Origin: Marinobacterium sedimentorum
Lineage (GTDB): Bacteria > Pseudomonadota > Gammaproteobacteria > Pseudomonadales > Balneatricaceae
Direction of reading: 5' to 3'
DNA length: 64,000 nt
NCBI RefSeq assembly: GCF_024267675.1
Contig: NZ_JALDYX010000003.1
Coordinates: 1-64,000, forward strand
Shown here: piece after piece, positions 1-9,146 of the stretch
Layout of the letters: each line of letters starts with the position of its first letter
Position numbering within the stretch: the stretch's first letter is position 1
The notes under the pieces: model-generated
Told to the model about the DNA's origin: nothing
The model's database searches: none
Seen by the model: the letters and a program-made list of their open reading frames with translations, nothing else
Translations under genes and position numbers: made by a program

Positions 1-55
1 GCGCATCTGGTTTGGGACCAGAGGGTCGTAGGTTCGAATCCTATCACTCCGACCA
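1..55 (+). tRNA. tRNA-Pro (TGG), 5' end cut off by the window
   Basis: These 55 bases match the last 55 bases of the complete tRNA-Pro gene at 202-278, including the TGG anticodon inside tttggga, the T-loop ggttcgaatcc and an encoded CCA. The first 22 bases lie outside the window. It is one of two tandem identical proline tRNA copies. Confidence 0.93.
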
Positions 56-201
56 CTAACCCTTCCTGCATGATATCAGTAATATTTCACGCCCTGGTAA
101 ATACGCAGCTTCCGGCATGCCTTTGAGCTCTGCTCTGATCTTGCAGGTGCGTATCAAGCGCGGCATGAAATATCGAGTTGGCAAAGCAAGTGCAGTACTG
201 T

Positions 202-278
<77 letters not shown>

Positions 279-762
279 TTTATTTACCCAAGGCCGATCG
301 TATATCGCAAGATCAAGCCTTTTTGCCTACAGCAGCCCTGCTCACCCCATATCCATCGATCAAAACCGCTTCCAAATCACAAACATTCCACCCTATCTGA
401 AATACCCCAGCAACACCTCTTGCGCACAAATTCGATACCCCAAGCCATTGATTACAGTCTAATCGGCTCACAAGCCAGAACGATTCTAAGCCCGGTACAT
501 TTCGGGTCTTCAGCTTAGCCTAAGATCTATCCTGTCCTACGATATATCACTCATTCCATATCACTCTGGGCGCTTTGGTACCTTCGCCTGATCGCAGAGA
601 CCGAGAGACTGACTCTCGTCCCAGCTTCAACATCGCTTGCTCGCTTCCTTGCAGTGCCGTCTATTGGCACCAGTCACACTTTCACAGATACCGCCAACTG
701 AGAACAGTTACGCCCCTCTGGGTCGCCTATAATCCAAGAGGTTGCCAGACAGTTAGGCCAGT
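279..762. other. Intergenic region, no supported gene
   Basis: These 484 bases lie between tRNA-Pro and the first protein gene. I see no convincing coding sequence, tRNA or strong hairpin terminator. A 66-codon frame at 575-775 has no recognisable product and overlaps the start of the next gene. The region probably holds the promoter of the downstream deacetylase, but no clear -35/-10 pair can be fixed by eye. Confidence 0.5.
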
Positions 763-1767
763 GTGCGTAACATGATGAGGAACAGCTTGATGCTCCACCA
801 ACTTATGACACTGCTTTCGCTTCCCTTCAGCCGCAACAAGCTCAGCATCCTGAACTACCACCAGGTTCTCGAAAAACCGGATCCGCTGCGTCCATGGGAA
901 CCGGACAGGGCCAAATTCGACTGGCATATGGCACTGCTCAGCCGCCATTTTCAACCACTGCCTCTCATCGAAGCCCTTGACCGGATCGAGGACGGTACCC
1001 TGCCTGCACGAGCAGTCTGCGTAACCCTGGACGATGGTTACCTGAACAACCTTGACGTGGCTCTGCCAATTCTGAATCACTACCAGATCCCGGCAACCGT
1101 GTTCGTCGCCACGGCCTTCTGCGATGGTGACAACATGTGGAACGACCGTATCATCGATCTGCTCGCCCACCTTAAAGTCGACGTCATCGACCTGGAAACG
1201 GCGGGGCTTGGGCACTGCACCCTCGACAGCATCTCAACGCGACGAAAACTGGCCAACCAGATCATCAGCCAGTTCAAGTACCTTGCCGTTGAAGACAGAC
1301 TGCAAAAGGTAGACGAACTCTATGCGATCAACGGCTCCATATCCGAAACGCGCAAGATGTTGCGTCCCGAAGAAGTGACCACGCTTTCCCGGGCGGGGAT
1401 CGAAATTGGCTGCCATACCCACAACCACCCTATTCTCAAGGGGATGACGCCGGACCAGCAGCGCGAGGAAGTCGGTCGCAACAAGGCTTTGCTGGAGGCA
1501 TGGACGGGCAAGCCGGTGCTGGGGTTTGCCTATCCCAATGGCCGCTTCGGCAAGGATATAGACACGGAAAATCTCGCCGTGATCCGGGAGCTGGGGTTCC
1601 GATATGCTGTCTCTACCGACGCCGGCTACACCGCCCGGGACTCCAACCGTTTTGCCCTCAGGCGCTTCACACCCTGGGACACCAGTGCGTTGAAATTCCA
1701 TGCCCGTATGCTTCTGAACCTGTGGGCCAACGCTACTCCCGGCGGCGATCGTTCGAAAGCTCACTGA
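763..1767 (+). CDS. Polysaccharide deacetylase family protein (NodB fold)
   Basis: This 334-residue protein has the NodB deacetylase motifs. The first is TLDDGY, with Asp90 and Asp91 as likely catalytic base and metal ligand. The second is HTHNH near residues 218-222, giving the H(S/T)xxxH metal-binding pair. Family members remove N- or O-acetyl groups from polysaccharides. It lacks the VEDYFHV signature of the XrtA-linked deacetylase at 36737, so the window has two different deacetylases. The start could be GTG at 763 or the ATGs at 772/775; no strong ribosome-binding site decides this. No signal peptide is obvious, so cytoplasmic or weakly membrane-attached action is possible. It may modify the EPS made by the adjacent locus (inference). 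Confidence 0.8.
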   Translation: MRNMMRNSLMLHQLMTLLSLPFSRNKLSILNYHQVLEKPDPLRPWEPDRAKFDWHMALLSRHFQPLPLIEALDRIEDGTLPARAVCVTLDDGYLNNLDVALPILNHYQIPATVFVATAFCDGDNMWNDRIIDLLAHLKVDVIDLETAGLGHCTLDSISTRRKLANQIISQFKYLAVEDRLQKVDELYAINGSISETRKMLRPEEVTTLSRAGIEIGCHTHNHPILKGMTPDQQREEVGRNKALLEAWTGKPVLGFAYPNGRFGKDIDTENLAVIRELGFRYAVSTDAGYTARDSNRFALRRFTPWDTSALKFHARMLLNLWANATPGGDRSKAH

Positions 1768-2002
1768 GACCGTCAACCAGAGAGGACAACCTGGATACAA
1801 TCCGACTTCGGGGGCCGGCACTCTGTCAGACTCATCCCTATCAGAAGCAAGCCAAAATAATTGGAAATCTATAACAAGGTTGGCGTTAGAAGTGGAGACA
1901 TTAAAACCTTAGTACCAAAAATAAATTCACCCTCGAGACCCTAACGCGACCAAAACGCCAGCCCTAAAAAATCAATTATCAACAACTCTAAAACAACAGA
2001 AC

Positions 2003-2659
2003 TCATTCGATAGAAACTTGCCTTTCCAAGAGCATGTTTTTGAGCCCGAGAAGCGGATATTTTTTACTGTATGCCTTTCTAGCGTGCAGTTCTGCTTTCT
2101 TAACATCTTCTAATTTCAAGTAAGCCAACCCAAGATTGTAATGGACCTCGGCAGAGTCTCGTATAGAAAGCGACTTCGTATAATTTTCTATCGAACCTTT
2201 GTAATCACCCCTCCTAAACAGATAATTTCCATATATATGGTAAACCCTGTAGTCTGAAGGTTTAAACTGTTTTGCCCTAACAAAAAAACAATTTATTTCT
2301 TCCTGAATAAATGGATCTGTTTTGACATCTTCATAATCACTATATTTTACGATAGCCATCAAGGCAGGGTAATGATTAGGGAACTTTTTTAAAGTATAAC
2401 TTATATCTCCCATTATAGATCCAGTCTCCCCTCCTTTCTTTAAATTCTTTACATTTTCAGTAAAGTGACGCCTTTCAACTGTCACAAGCATTTTACTGCG
2501 CTGCTTCTCGTCAGCATAATCGTATGGTCCATACTTTTCAGCATAAACATCCCCACAGGATCCATAAGAATATGCAGAAAATGCCAGCATCCCCAAAAAA
2601 AAGCCAACCTTATTAGAAAATATAAAACTTGCCACAAAATTTTTCCTATTTAGCAACAT
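2003..2659 (-). CDS. Secreted tetratricopeptide-repeat protein of unknown role
   Basis: The preferred start is the ATG at 2659, which has an aaggagt ribosome-binding site 5 bases upstream, giving 218 residues. The N-terminus has a basic start and a hydrophobic stretch ending near SYG-SCGD, consistent with a signal peptide. At least two TPR-like helical repeats lie in the C-terminal third (YHIYGNYLFRRGDYKGSI, then VHYNLGLAYLKLEDVKKA). Function is unknown; TPRs mediate protein contacts. Its base composition is clearly AT-richer than most of the window, which may mean recent acquisition. It is the outermost gene on the minus-strand side of the locus, separated from the flippase by about 230 bases. 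Confidence 0.7.
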   Translation of the reverse strand: MLLNRKNFVASFIFSNKVGFFLGMLAFSAYSYGSCGDVYAEKYGPYDYADEKQRSKMLVTVERRHFTENVKNLKKGGETGSIMGDISYTLKKFPNHYPALMAIVKYSDYEDVKTDPFIQEEINCFFVRAKQFKPSDYRVYHIYGNYLFRRGDYKGSIENYTKSLSIRDSAEVHYNLGLAYLKLEDVKKAELHARKAYSKKYPLLGLKNMLLERQVSIE

Positions 2660-2893
2660 AACCGACTCCTTATTTCCCAAAAAACCAAGAGTGATCATCC
2701 GTGCAACTTGATCACCATCAGCTATACCTCAAGCTCTTTGAATTAAGCCTTGAGATGGTTAGCCGCACGCCGCTGCACACCCTAGCCATTCTCATCGGAG
2801 GCCGTCGGTGAATGCATGATCACTTTTTTCATAACGTTCCTCGTGAATTCAGGTTTCACAGTGACAAACTATAAGACAAAAATACAGGTAGTA

Positions 2894-4366
2894 TCATTTG
2901 GCTTTCCGGCGAAAAAGCGAACAACAGGTACGATAAAATAGGCCGGTCAAATTGACCACCTCTTTCCTCATGGGGTGCTGGAGGAAGAATACCCCGGCCA
3001 GCCATCCAGCACCGGCCAGCACACCACTAACCGCCAGAACGAGGAAGTGATAGCTGGAAAGTCCCTTGTCCACAGCGTAAAAAAGCGTCAGCGTCGGACC
3101 GAAGCAGGAAAAGGGAACCAGTATCAGAGACGGAAAGACAGCCCTTAAGTGGCCTGAAAAGCTCAGCCCGAAGGTACTAAACAAGGCTCGCTGCACACAA
3201 AAAATCTGGGTCAGCGCCACTACGCCGAACAGCATCACCACGTCTTCGAGGCTCAGCCAGATGGAGCTGAGCAGCACCAGAATCTGTACCCCCTGAATCG
3301 CAGATTCAACTGCGATATTACGTTTCACCTCACCGACTGCGATCAAAGACAGGCTGTAAAAAGTATAGGGCGTTACCAGCATCGCATAGATACAGATAAG
3401 CGACGCCAGGGGTGCCGAACGTTCCCACTGGCTGCCAAACAGGAACAGGATAAGCGGCTCGGCTAAAACAGCCATAACCGCAAGGACCGGTGCCATGATA
3501 GCGACCAGATAGCTCATCGACAGGCTGTACAGCTCGGCGCCATCCGCTCCCTGCCTGATCTCACTGGCAAAGGTCGGGAAATAGACCGTGCGCACCAGCG
3601 CAACGACCCTTGCAATCAGCATCTTTTTCAGTCCGTTGGCCCGGCTAAAGAAGGCCACTTCAACGAATCCGAGAGTACGACCCAGGATCAGATCGGGCGC
3701 CCCGTTGCCTATCTCCCGGATAATTGACGCCAGACCAGTCAACGAACCGAATTTCACTGCCTCTCCCAAGCCCCGGACGGTCGGCCACATAAAGATTTCC
3801 CCGGGTCTGACATAATTCAGCCAGACTACCTTGAAGATGTGCGCAACCAGCGCTCCCCAGGCCATGCTCAGGTAACTTTGCCCGGCATAGGCACAACCGA
3901 TGGTTACCAGGGTCTGCACCAGGTTTGTAAGCCACATGTTAGTCGCCAGATAATGAAACTGGAGTTCCCGGTGCATTAGTGCCAGTAGCGGCGTGCCAAA
4001 CGGGAGGATAAGAAAGTTGACGCAGAGAATCCCCAGAACCTCGGCCACGCCAGGATGATCATAAAGAATCGCTAGTGGCTCACGGGCGATAAACAGCACA
4101 AGCGCCAGCAGCCAGGAAGAATAGAGCGTAACCGAAAATGCCGCCCGGAACTCCTGCCGTCCCACCGCTTCAGCCTGCACCAGATACTCGGCAACACCAA
4201 AATCACGGAAGGTATGTGCCACACCCAGTACCGCCACAGAAACAGAGTAGATGCCGATCTCCGCTGGCGTCAGCACACGTGATACAACGATCACACTTGC
4301 GAAGCTGAGAGCGAAGGATATGAAATGGGCCACCCCCATCCGGCTGAGATTTTTTCTGACAGCCAT
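2894..4366 (-). CDS. Oligosaccharide flippase (Wzx-like, MOP superfamily)
   Basis: A roughly 490-residue integral membrane protein with about 12-14 hydrophobic segments. It has the N-terminal pattern typical of polysaccharide transporters: a helix with SFASVIVVSRVLTPAEIG, then FRDFGVAEYLVQ. Such proteins flip undecaprenyl-linked repeat units across the inner membrane. The ATG at 4366 is preferred because it follows a gggaggt ribosome-binding site by about 9 bases; a frame extension to 4405 exists. It is the last gene of the minus-strand run from the asparagine-synthetase-like gene at 12818. With the nearby O-ligase it would complete Wzx/Wzy-type EPS assembly. Confidence 0.88.
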   Translation of the reverse strand: MAVRKNLSRMGVAHFISFALSFASVIVVSRVLTPAEIGIYSVSVAVLGVAHTFRDFGVAEYLVQAEAVGRQEFRAAFSVTLYSSWLLALVLFIAREPLAILYDHPGVAEVLGILCVNFLILPFGTPLLALMHRELQFHYLATNMWLTNLVQTLVTIGCAYAGQSYLSMAWGALVAHIFKVVWLNYVRPGEIFMWPTVRGLGEAVKFGSLTGLASIIREIGNGAPDLILGRTLGFVEVAFFSRANGLKKMLIARVVALVRTVYFPTFASEIRQGADGAELYSLSMSYLVAIMAPVLAVMAVLAEPLILFLFGSQWERSAPLASLICIYAMLVTPYTFYSLSLIAVGEVKRNIAVESAIQGVQILVLLSSIWLSLEDVVMLFGVVALTQIFCVQRALFSTFGLSFSGHLRAVFPSLILVPFSCFGPTLTLFYAVDKGLSSYHFLVLAVSGVLAGAGWLAGVFFLQHPMRKEVVNLTGLFYRTCCSLFRRKAK

Positions 4367-4417
4367 AGTCGCTATACCTCCCTTCCCACTTGCCTGGCCA
4401 GGCAAGCCAAGGAACCT

Positions 4418-5431
4418 CTACGCACGTGATCTCACCTTGTTCATCATTACCTGCAAAAGATTGGGAACGAACATCAAGATAAAGGCGGGGTCGCTCCAGG
4501 ACGCCCGAAGCACCAGTCTCCAGTCGAATTTCTGTCCCGTTTTTAGTAAGTGAACGATACTTGCAACCAGTGAATACCGGGTATCCGTCAACTGCTTGGC
4601 GACAAAAGCGCGGTGGTTATGCTCAAGTCGCAACTTTGCCAATATGCACTTGGAAAGTTTGAGGTAGTTGGTCAGCAGCACCAAGGATTCAGGAGTCCCC
4701 CAGGCTGCACTGTCAAAAATATTGACGCCGCGCCCCTCATCAACAAGGACCAGGGCAGCGAAAGCCACCTTATCTGTCTTCTGGCTCAATTCAAGCTTGA
4801 ACAACCGGTCCTGACCATTGAACAGTCGCGTGCTGAATCTCAAATCCGGGGCAATTTCGAGCCGGTACACCAGCGCTGATGTGCTGATGATGTTGCTCCG
4901 CTTGATGGCGTAGCCAAAAAAATCGCCGGAAAAGGCATATAATGGGCGCTCGCTGCCCAGGAACCTATGTTTGGACGCAATCAGATCGAGCCCCGCCGCG
5001 GACTTCCATTCGAAGCGCGTATCAGCGAAGCCGACTCGCCGGCTGTTGGCAAAAAAGAGGTCATACCCGCGTTGCATGGTCTCCATGGCATGGAGCAGGA
5101 AATCCTCCCGCCAGCAATCGTCGGAATCCAGGAAAGCCACATACCGGGTACTATGCGACATATGATCCAGGCCGTTGTTTCTGGCCGCCCCTGGGCCTGC
5201 ATTATCCTGAGCTATAATCGTTAGCCTTCGATCTTTCGACTGCAGATTGGCTAACTCTTCACTGGCTGGAACCGGAGAAGCGTCGTCGACAACGATGACC
5301 TGAATACTGAAACCTCCCTGCTGAGAAAATATAGATTCAACACACTTTCTCAACAGCCCCCTTTCCGACTGATAGTAAGGTATTATAACGCTAATCAGTT
5401 GACAAAAATTCGGTTCACCCATACGTATCAC
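4418..5431 (-). CDS. Glycosyltransferase family 2
   Basis: This 337-residue GT-A fold enzyme begins with the GT2 N-terminal strand SVIIPYYQSERGL, followed by VIVVDDAS and NAGPGAARNNGLD. The DxD-type metal/nucleotide-sugar motif is in FLDSDDCW near residue 104. It should transfer a sugar from a nucleotide donor to a lipid-linked EPS intermediate on the cytoplasmic face. The GTG start at 5431 lies 7 bases after the O-ligase stop, so the two are probably co-translated; an ATG three codons later is an alternative. Donor and acceptor cannot be read from sequence. Confidence 0.9.
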   Translation of the reverse strand: MIRMGEPNFCQLISVIIPYYQSERGLLRKCVESIFSQQGGFSIQVIVVDDASPVPASEELANLQSKDRRLTIIAQDNAGPGAARNNGLDHMSHSTRYVAFLDSDDCWREDFLLHAMETMQRGYDLFFANSRRVGFADTRFEWKSAAGLDLIASKHRFLGSERPLYAFSGDFFGYAIKRSNIISTSALVYRLEIAPDLRFSTRLFNGQDRLFKLELSQKTDKVAFAALVLVDEGRGVNIFDSAAWGTPESLVLLTNYLKLSKCILAKLRLEHNHRAFVAKQLTDTRYSLVASIVHLLKTGQKFDWRLVLRASWSDPAFILMFVPNLLQVMMNKVRSRA

Positions 5432-5438
5432 CAGCTAT

Positions 5439-6761
5439 TTACGTCCTAGTTTCACTGTGCTGTGCTGCCCTGTCCAAAAGATAACTTTTTCTCTCATCAA
5501 CAGCATGAATTTCACCAAGTTCCTTTTTCGCAATAATATAAACAGAAACAATTGTAATAACGAAATGATAAGGCAAGTCAAAGTATGCCAATGATAAAAA
5601 AGCCCCACCTACAAGGTAGGCGACCAAAGAAACCTGAAGATAACGACATAACAACCCCGCCCACTTGAGCGACTCTACATTTTTCGACATCATTATTACC
5701 TTATTAGCAATCCTCCATGTTGCGAAGAACACCATCAGATAACAAATAAGCGCCAGCCAGCCATGTTTCCCCAAAACCTGTATATAGTTGCTATGAAATG
5801 CGACAAAGTCATTTGGATTAGGCGCATAAATTATAAAATTGCTTGGTGTCTCCGCGTTGAAACCTTGGGAAAACGGATGTGAAAATGACATATTTAATCC
5901 TGCCCTCCATGCATTCAGCCTGCTTGCAGAGGAACTTTCTCTGACCTCTCCAGCCTCTTCATCTACAATTATCGTACCCATTCTCTCATGCCAACTATCA
6001 GGCATAAAACTATAAACAGCGGGCAGCAAAGCAAGCAAAATGACAAAAGAAACAAGTTTCTTGTTGGTTTTCACTAATAAAAACAAAGCGCATGCAATAA
6101 CTGCAAGGAAGGCGCCTCGTGATTGAGACCCAAAAGCAGCCACAACCATCAAGACAGCACCAAGTATGAACAAATACTTAAGACGTTTATCCGACTGAAT
6201 AGCACTAAAATATACAAATACAGGAGCCACCATCAAATTGGTAACGGCCATAGCGTTGTTTTCTTGGAAAAAGCTCCCACTCGGCCCATAAACTCGAAAC
6301 GCTCCTCCAGTAAATATTGTAAAAACACCACCCTTTACGCCATAAAAACCTATACTCAATGCGACAACAAGCAAAGCCAACTCAATTCGCCTCCTGGAGG
6401 TGAGCATAGAAAGTATCACCAGCGTAAAAAACTGAACTTTAAATACTTTCATCGCCAGTTCATTCACAAATGGCGTTTTATCGTGTAAAAGCCAAGAAAA
6501 AAACACCATTATATAAAACATGAATAACCAAATAATGGGTTTCTCGAGAGGAATCTTCTTTGGCTCGCTACTGATAAAAAACGAAAAAATAGTAGTAACC
6601 CCAATCAGCATTGCCACAGGGAAGTCCAACATGAATCCCCAGGTATGACTTTGTGGCAGCATGTAGCTTACCCAACACCACATAAGTACACCGAAAAACG
6701 GCCGTTTAAATATAAAGGGTATAGAGCCAACAATTACTATAAAAAGAATAATATCACGCAC
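5439..6761 (-). CDS. O-antigen ligase/polymerase-like protein, exosortase A-associated (TIGR03097 type)
   Basis: A 440-residue polytopic membrane protein with about 10-12 hydrophobic helices. It has the Wzy/WaaL hallmark region SQSRGAFLAV and a large periplasmic loop with RLNAWRAGLNM and FNAETPSNF followed by HSNYIQVLGKHGW. This pattern fits the family named 'probable O-glycosylation ligase, exosortase A system-associated', which has a DUF5935-like N-terminus followed by Wzy_C. It probably polymerises or ligates the EPS repeat. The start is GTG at 6761 behind ggagggttatat. The gene is markedly AT-rich compared with the glycosyltransferase beside it, and the low-GC tract continues into the next gene upstream. 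Confidence 0.88.
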   Translation of the reverse strand: MRDIILFIVIVGSIPFIFKRPFFGVLMWCWVSYMLPQSHTWGFMLDFPVAMLIGVTTIFSFFISSEPKKIPLEKPIIWLFMFYIMVFFSWLLHDKTPFVNELAMKVFKVQFFTLVILSMLTSRRRIELALLVVALSIGFYGVKGGVFTIFTGGAFRVYGPSGSFFQENNAMAVTNLMVAPVFVYFSAIQSDKRLKYLFILGAVLMVVAAFGSQSRGAFLAVIACALFLLVKTNKKLVSFVILLALLPAVYSFMPDSWHERMGTIIVDEEAGEVRESSSASRLNAWRAGLNMSFSHPFSQGFNAETPSNFIIYAPNPNDFVAFHSNYIQVLGKHGWLALICYLMVFFATWRIANKVIMMSKNVESLKWAGLLCRYLQVSLVAYLVGGAFLSLAYFDLPYHFVITIVSVYIIAKKELGEIHAVDERKSYLLDRAAQHSETRT

Positions 6762-6774
6762 ATATAACCCTCCC

Positions 6775-9057
6775 TTATACGCGGTTTAAATTTTCTGATA
6801 CATTTCTTATTCTAGTAAAATGTTTTTTTATCTTGGAAAGTTCGTTAATTAACAAAACCAGCATACCTGAAAGGCTGCGATAGTTAACGATTTGAACTCC
6901 ATATAGGCACCGACTCCGGTCCATCCATTCCTTTTTAAAGAAATCCAAACCGGTAAGAAAATCAATTTTTTCAATATTATCTACCTTTATTACTTGCTCT
7001 ATCATTTTCGCAGTAAGTACCGTACCAGGAGATAGATTTTTATAAGCCTTATCATATGCCAGCTTGTAAATACAAGCTGTTCTATTTGCGACCACCCATA
7101 ACTGTACAGCAATCGCCTTACCATCAATATCTAGAACACCTAATCTAAGGCGGCCTTTTCTGGCACACATCCTTGCAAAACCATTAATAAACTCCGGATA
7201 GGGCTCATCGTTCTTCCAACTTTTTTCGTACACCCTGTGATAATCTTTTAATTTTGATTCAATTGCATCTAATTCTGTATAGATACAGACAGACCAGCCA
7301 CCTACAGCATCCAGTTTCTTAAATTTTCTTTTAACTGTATTAACTACACGCGAAGGACGACTTGAAATATAGTCTTCGTAGTTCTCGCAACTGTCATGAA
7401 AGAAATTTTTAGTAAGGAAATAGTCAAACCTCAAACTTCGTATCCCGCTGACTTTCAGTATATCGTCTCTGGTTTCGCTACTGACAGGGTAAAAATCAAC
7501 GAGATCCCACCCCTGTATTTCTTTCCATAAATACTTCAGAAAAAAACCGTAAGCATACTCCCTGGTAATAAGACTGGGATCAAATATGACGTCAAATATG
7601 GGAGAGTAGTAGTTCGACAACCCGGTCAGTTTTCGAACCTTGACACCATGAAAACGCCCTTCGTTACGCCACATCGGCAGTACTGCTAGCGCGCGACCAT
7701 CATTGCCTGCAAGGCACAGGAAGAATACATCTCCAGCACCGGTCGCAACGGTTGCGCTGAAATTGTCAAACCAGTCGCGGCCCAAAAATATCGAATCCTG
7801 CTCCTTCTCTTCAAGCAGGCACAGGAACGCTTCGGGCAGGAGATCAATTCGCGGATAACTTGATACCTCCATTTCAGAGGGGGTTTCGTTCGGTTTTTCC
7901 ACCATACGCCTGGCCAGGGAGTGCGCCATCCGATAGAACGCCTTGCGTGAGCATCGCAGGAAAGGCTTGAGATCTCGCCGGCTGAAAAAGCTGAACACAG
8001 GGCGCTTTACTTTGCCGCGGCCAGACACAAAGCGAGGAAGGTATTTGACAGGTCCAAATGCATCCCTCTCACTATCAAACCAGATCGTCGGCGTGTAATC
8101 GCCTGTACTGACAGGAACAGTCTGTCCGGTCGAGCTGAGGTACTCGATTGCAGGCAGATCACAACCCGCTCGGATGCAAAGCCCCACCCAAAAGTCGGTG
8201 CGTCCAACTGTCGGCTCTATGACCCAGTAGCGTCCAGCTGCATCCCGTTTGAATTCCAGCGACACAGGTCCGCACAAGCCCAGCCCGTCGAAAAAAAGCT
8301 TTGTCAGGTCGCGCAATTCGGGCATCTCGACAGAAACAGCAACCGTGGTCTGCCCTAGCGCCGGAGGAAAAGATGCCAATTTGTTACCCTCAAAACTGAT
8401 CAACGGGAGCCCATTGTCCAGGTAGAGCGCACAGAAATAGAGATCCTTGTCGGTACCGCTTACCCACTCCTGGACGACAAAAGGATAGTCGCCTGGGTAA
8501 TGGTCGACCACGGCTTCGAGCTCCGTGACCGACGTGCACTTGATCGCCTTGAATCCAGACTGGGGGTTGGCCGGCTTGATAATAAAAGGCGGTTTCAAAG
8601 ATGACACCTGGTGTTTCAGGTCACCCCTGTTTTCCAACACCACGGAAGCTGGGTAGTTAAGACCTGTCTCCTTGCACCGGTCCTCAATATTGCTCTTAAG
8701 CAGAAGTTTTTGGACCTGATCAACGCAACTTTCCCAACTGAGTATATAAGCCCCCCTGAGCCGATCGATGTTTCTGGCAATTACACGTACATTGTTATCA
8801 TTTGAGGGAAATAACACTATGTCACGCGATAATGGTATCCGTTCTCGAAAGGCACGCAGATCATCTACCAGGGAGTTGTCCTTGATGCTTTTCACGTAAT
8901 GAATGTGGGCGGAGTTCGTCAGTGCTCCCGGTATCGAGGAATTGGCTTCAAAGGCGTGCACTTCAATTCCCAGGCGTTGCAGTGACCGGGCAATAGCCAG
9001 TCCGTGACTGCAAAGCCCCACCACTAAGGCACAGGGTGCGTTCTGAGGAAGTATCAT
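6775..9057 (-). CDS. ATP-grasp domain fused to a GNAT/BioF2-like acetyltransferase domain
   Basis: The ATG at 9057 follows an aggag ribosome-binding site, giving 760 residues; the longer frame to 9243 runs into the neighbouring hydrolase gene. Residues about 5-400 resemble ATP-grasp carboxylate-amine ligases: an N-terminal ALVVGLCSHGLAIARSLQRL nucleotide-type fold, PPFIIKPANPQSGF, FVVQEWVSG, and SLEFKRD...WVIEPTVGR for metal/ATP binding. The C-terminal ~350 residues match acetyltransferases of the FemAB/BioF2 type (RVVNTVKRKFKKL, IAVQLWVV, YDKAYKNLSPGTVL). The fusion suggests formation of an amide or peptide-like bond followed by acylation of an EPS sugar or small molecule; this is inference. 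The 3' part (about 6775-7660) is much more AT-rich than the 5' part, as if the gene were a mosaic. Confidence 0.82.
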   Translation of the reverse strand: MILPQNAPCALVVGLCSHGLAIARSLQRLGIEVHAFEANSSIPGALTNSAHIHYVKSIKDNSLVDDLRAFRERIPLSRDIVLFPSNDNNVRVIARNIDRLRGAYILSWESCVDQVQKLLLKSNIEDRCKETGLNYPASVVLENRGDLKHQVSSLKPPFIIKPANPQSGFKAIKCTSVTELEAVVDHYPGDYPFVVQEWVSGTDKDLYFCALYLDNGLPLISFEGNKLASFPPALGQTTVAVSVEMPELRDLTKLFFDGLGLCGPVSLEFKRDAAGRYWVIEPTVGRTDFWVGLCIRAGCDLPAIEYLSSTGQTVPVSTGDYTPTIWFDSERDAFGPVKYLPRFVSGRGKVKRPVFSFFSRRDLKPFLRCSRKAFYRMAHSLARRMVEKPNETPSEMEVSSYPRIDLLPEAFLCLLEEKEQDSIFLGRDWFDNFSATVATGAGDVFFLCLAGNDGRALAVLPMWRNEGRFHGVKVRKLTGLSNYYSPIFDVIFDPSLITREYAYGFFLKYLWKEIQGWDLVDFYPVSSETRDDILKVSGIRSLRFDYFLTKNFFHDSCENYEDYISSRPSRVVNTVKRKFKKLDAVGGWSVCIYTELDAIESKLKDYHRVYEKSWKNDEPYPEFINGFARMCARKGRLRLGVLDIDGKAIAVQLWVVANRTACIYKLAYDKAYKNLSPGTVLTAKMIEQVIKVDNIEKIDFLTGLDFFKKEWMDRSRCLYGVQIVNYRSLSGMLVLLINELSKIKKHFTRIRNVSENLNRV

Positions 9058-9146
9058 CCCAACTCCTGCCGTGCACGTATGTTGTTCAAAGACTGCAACC
9101 GTTAGCGACGCCGTCTTCCCATTGCCCGTTTGAGCCTGCCCGTAAT

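Noticed and set aside
2782..2832. A 16-codon minus-strand frame (MKKVIMHSPTASDENG) behind gaggaacgtt, after the flippase
   Set aside because: It has a plausible start and was considered as a peptide substrate, but nothing nearby would modify it and its size gives no statistical support.
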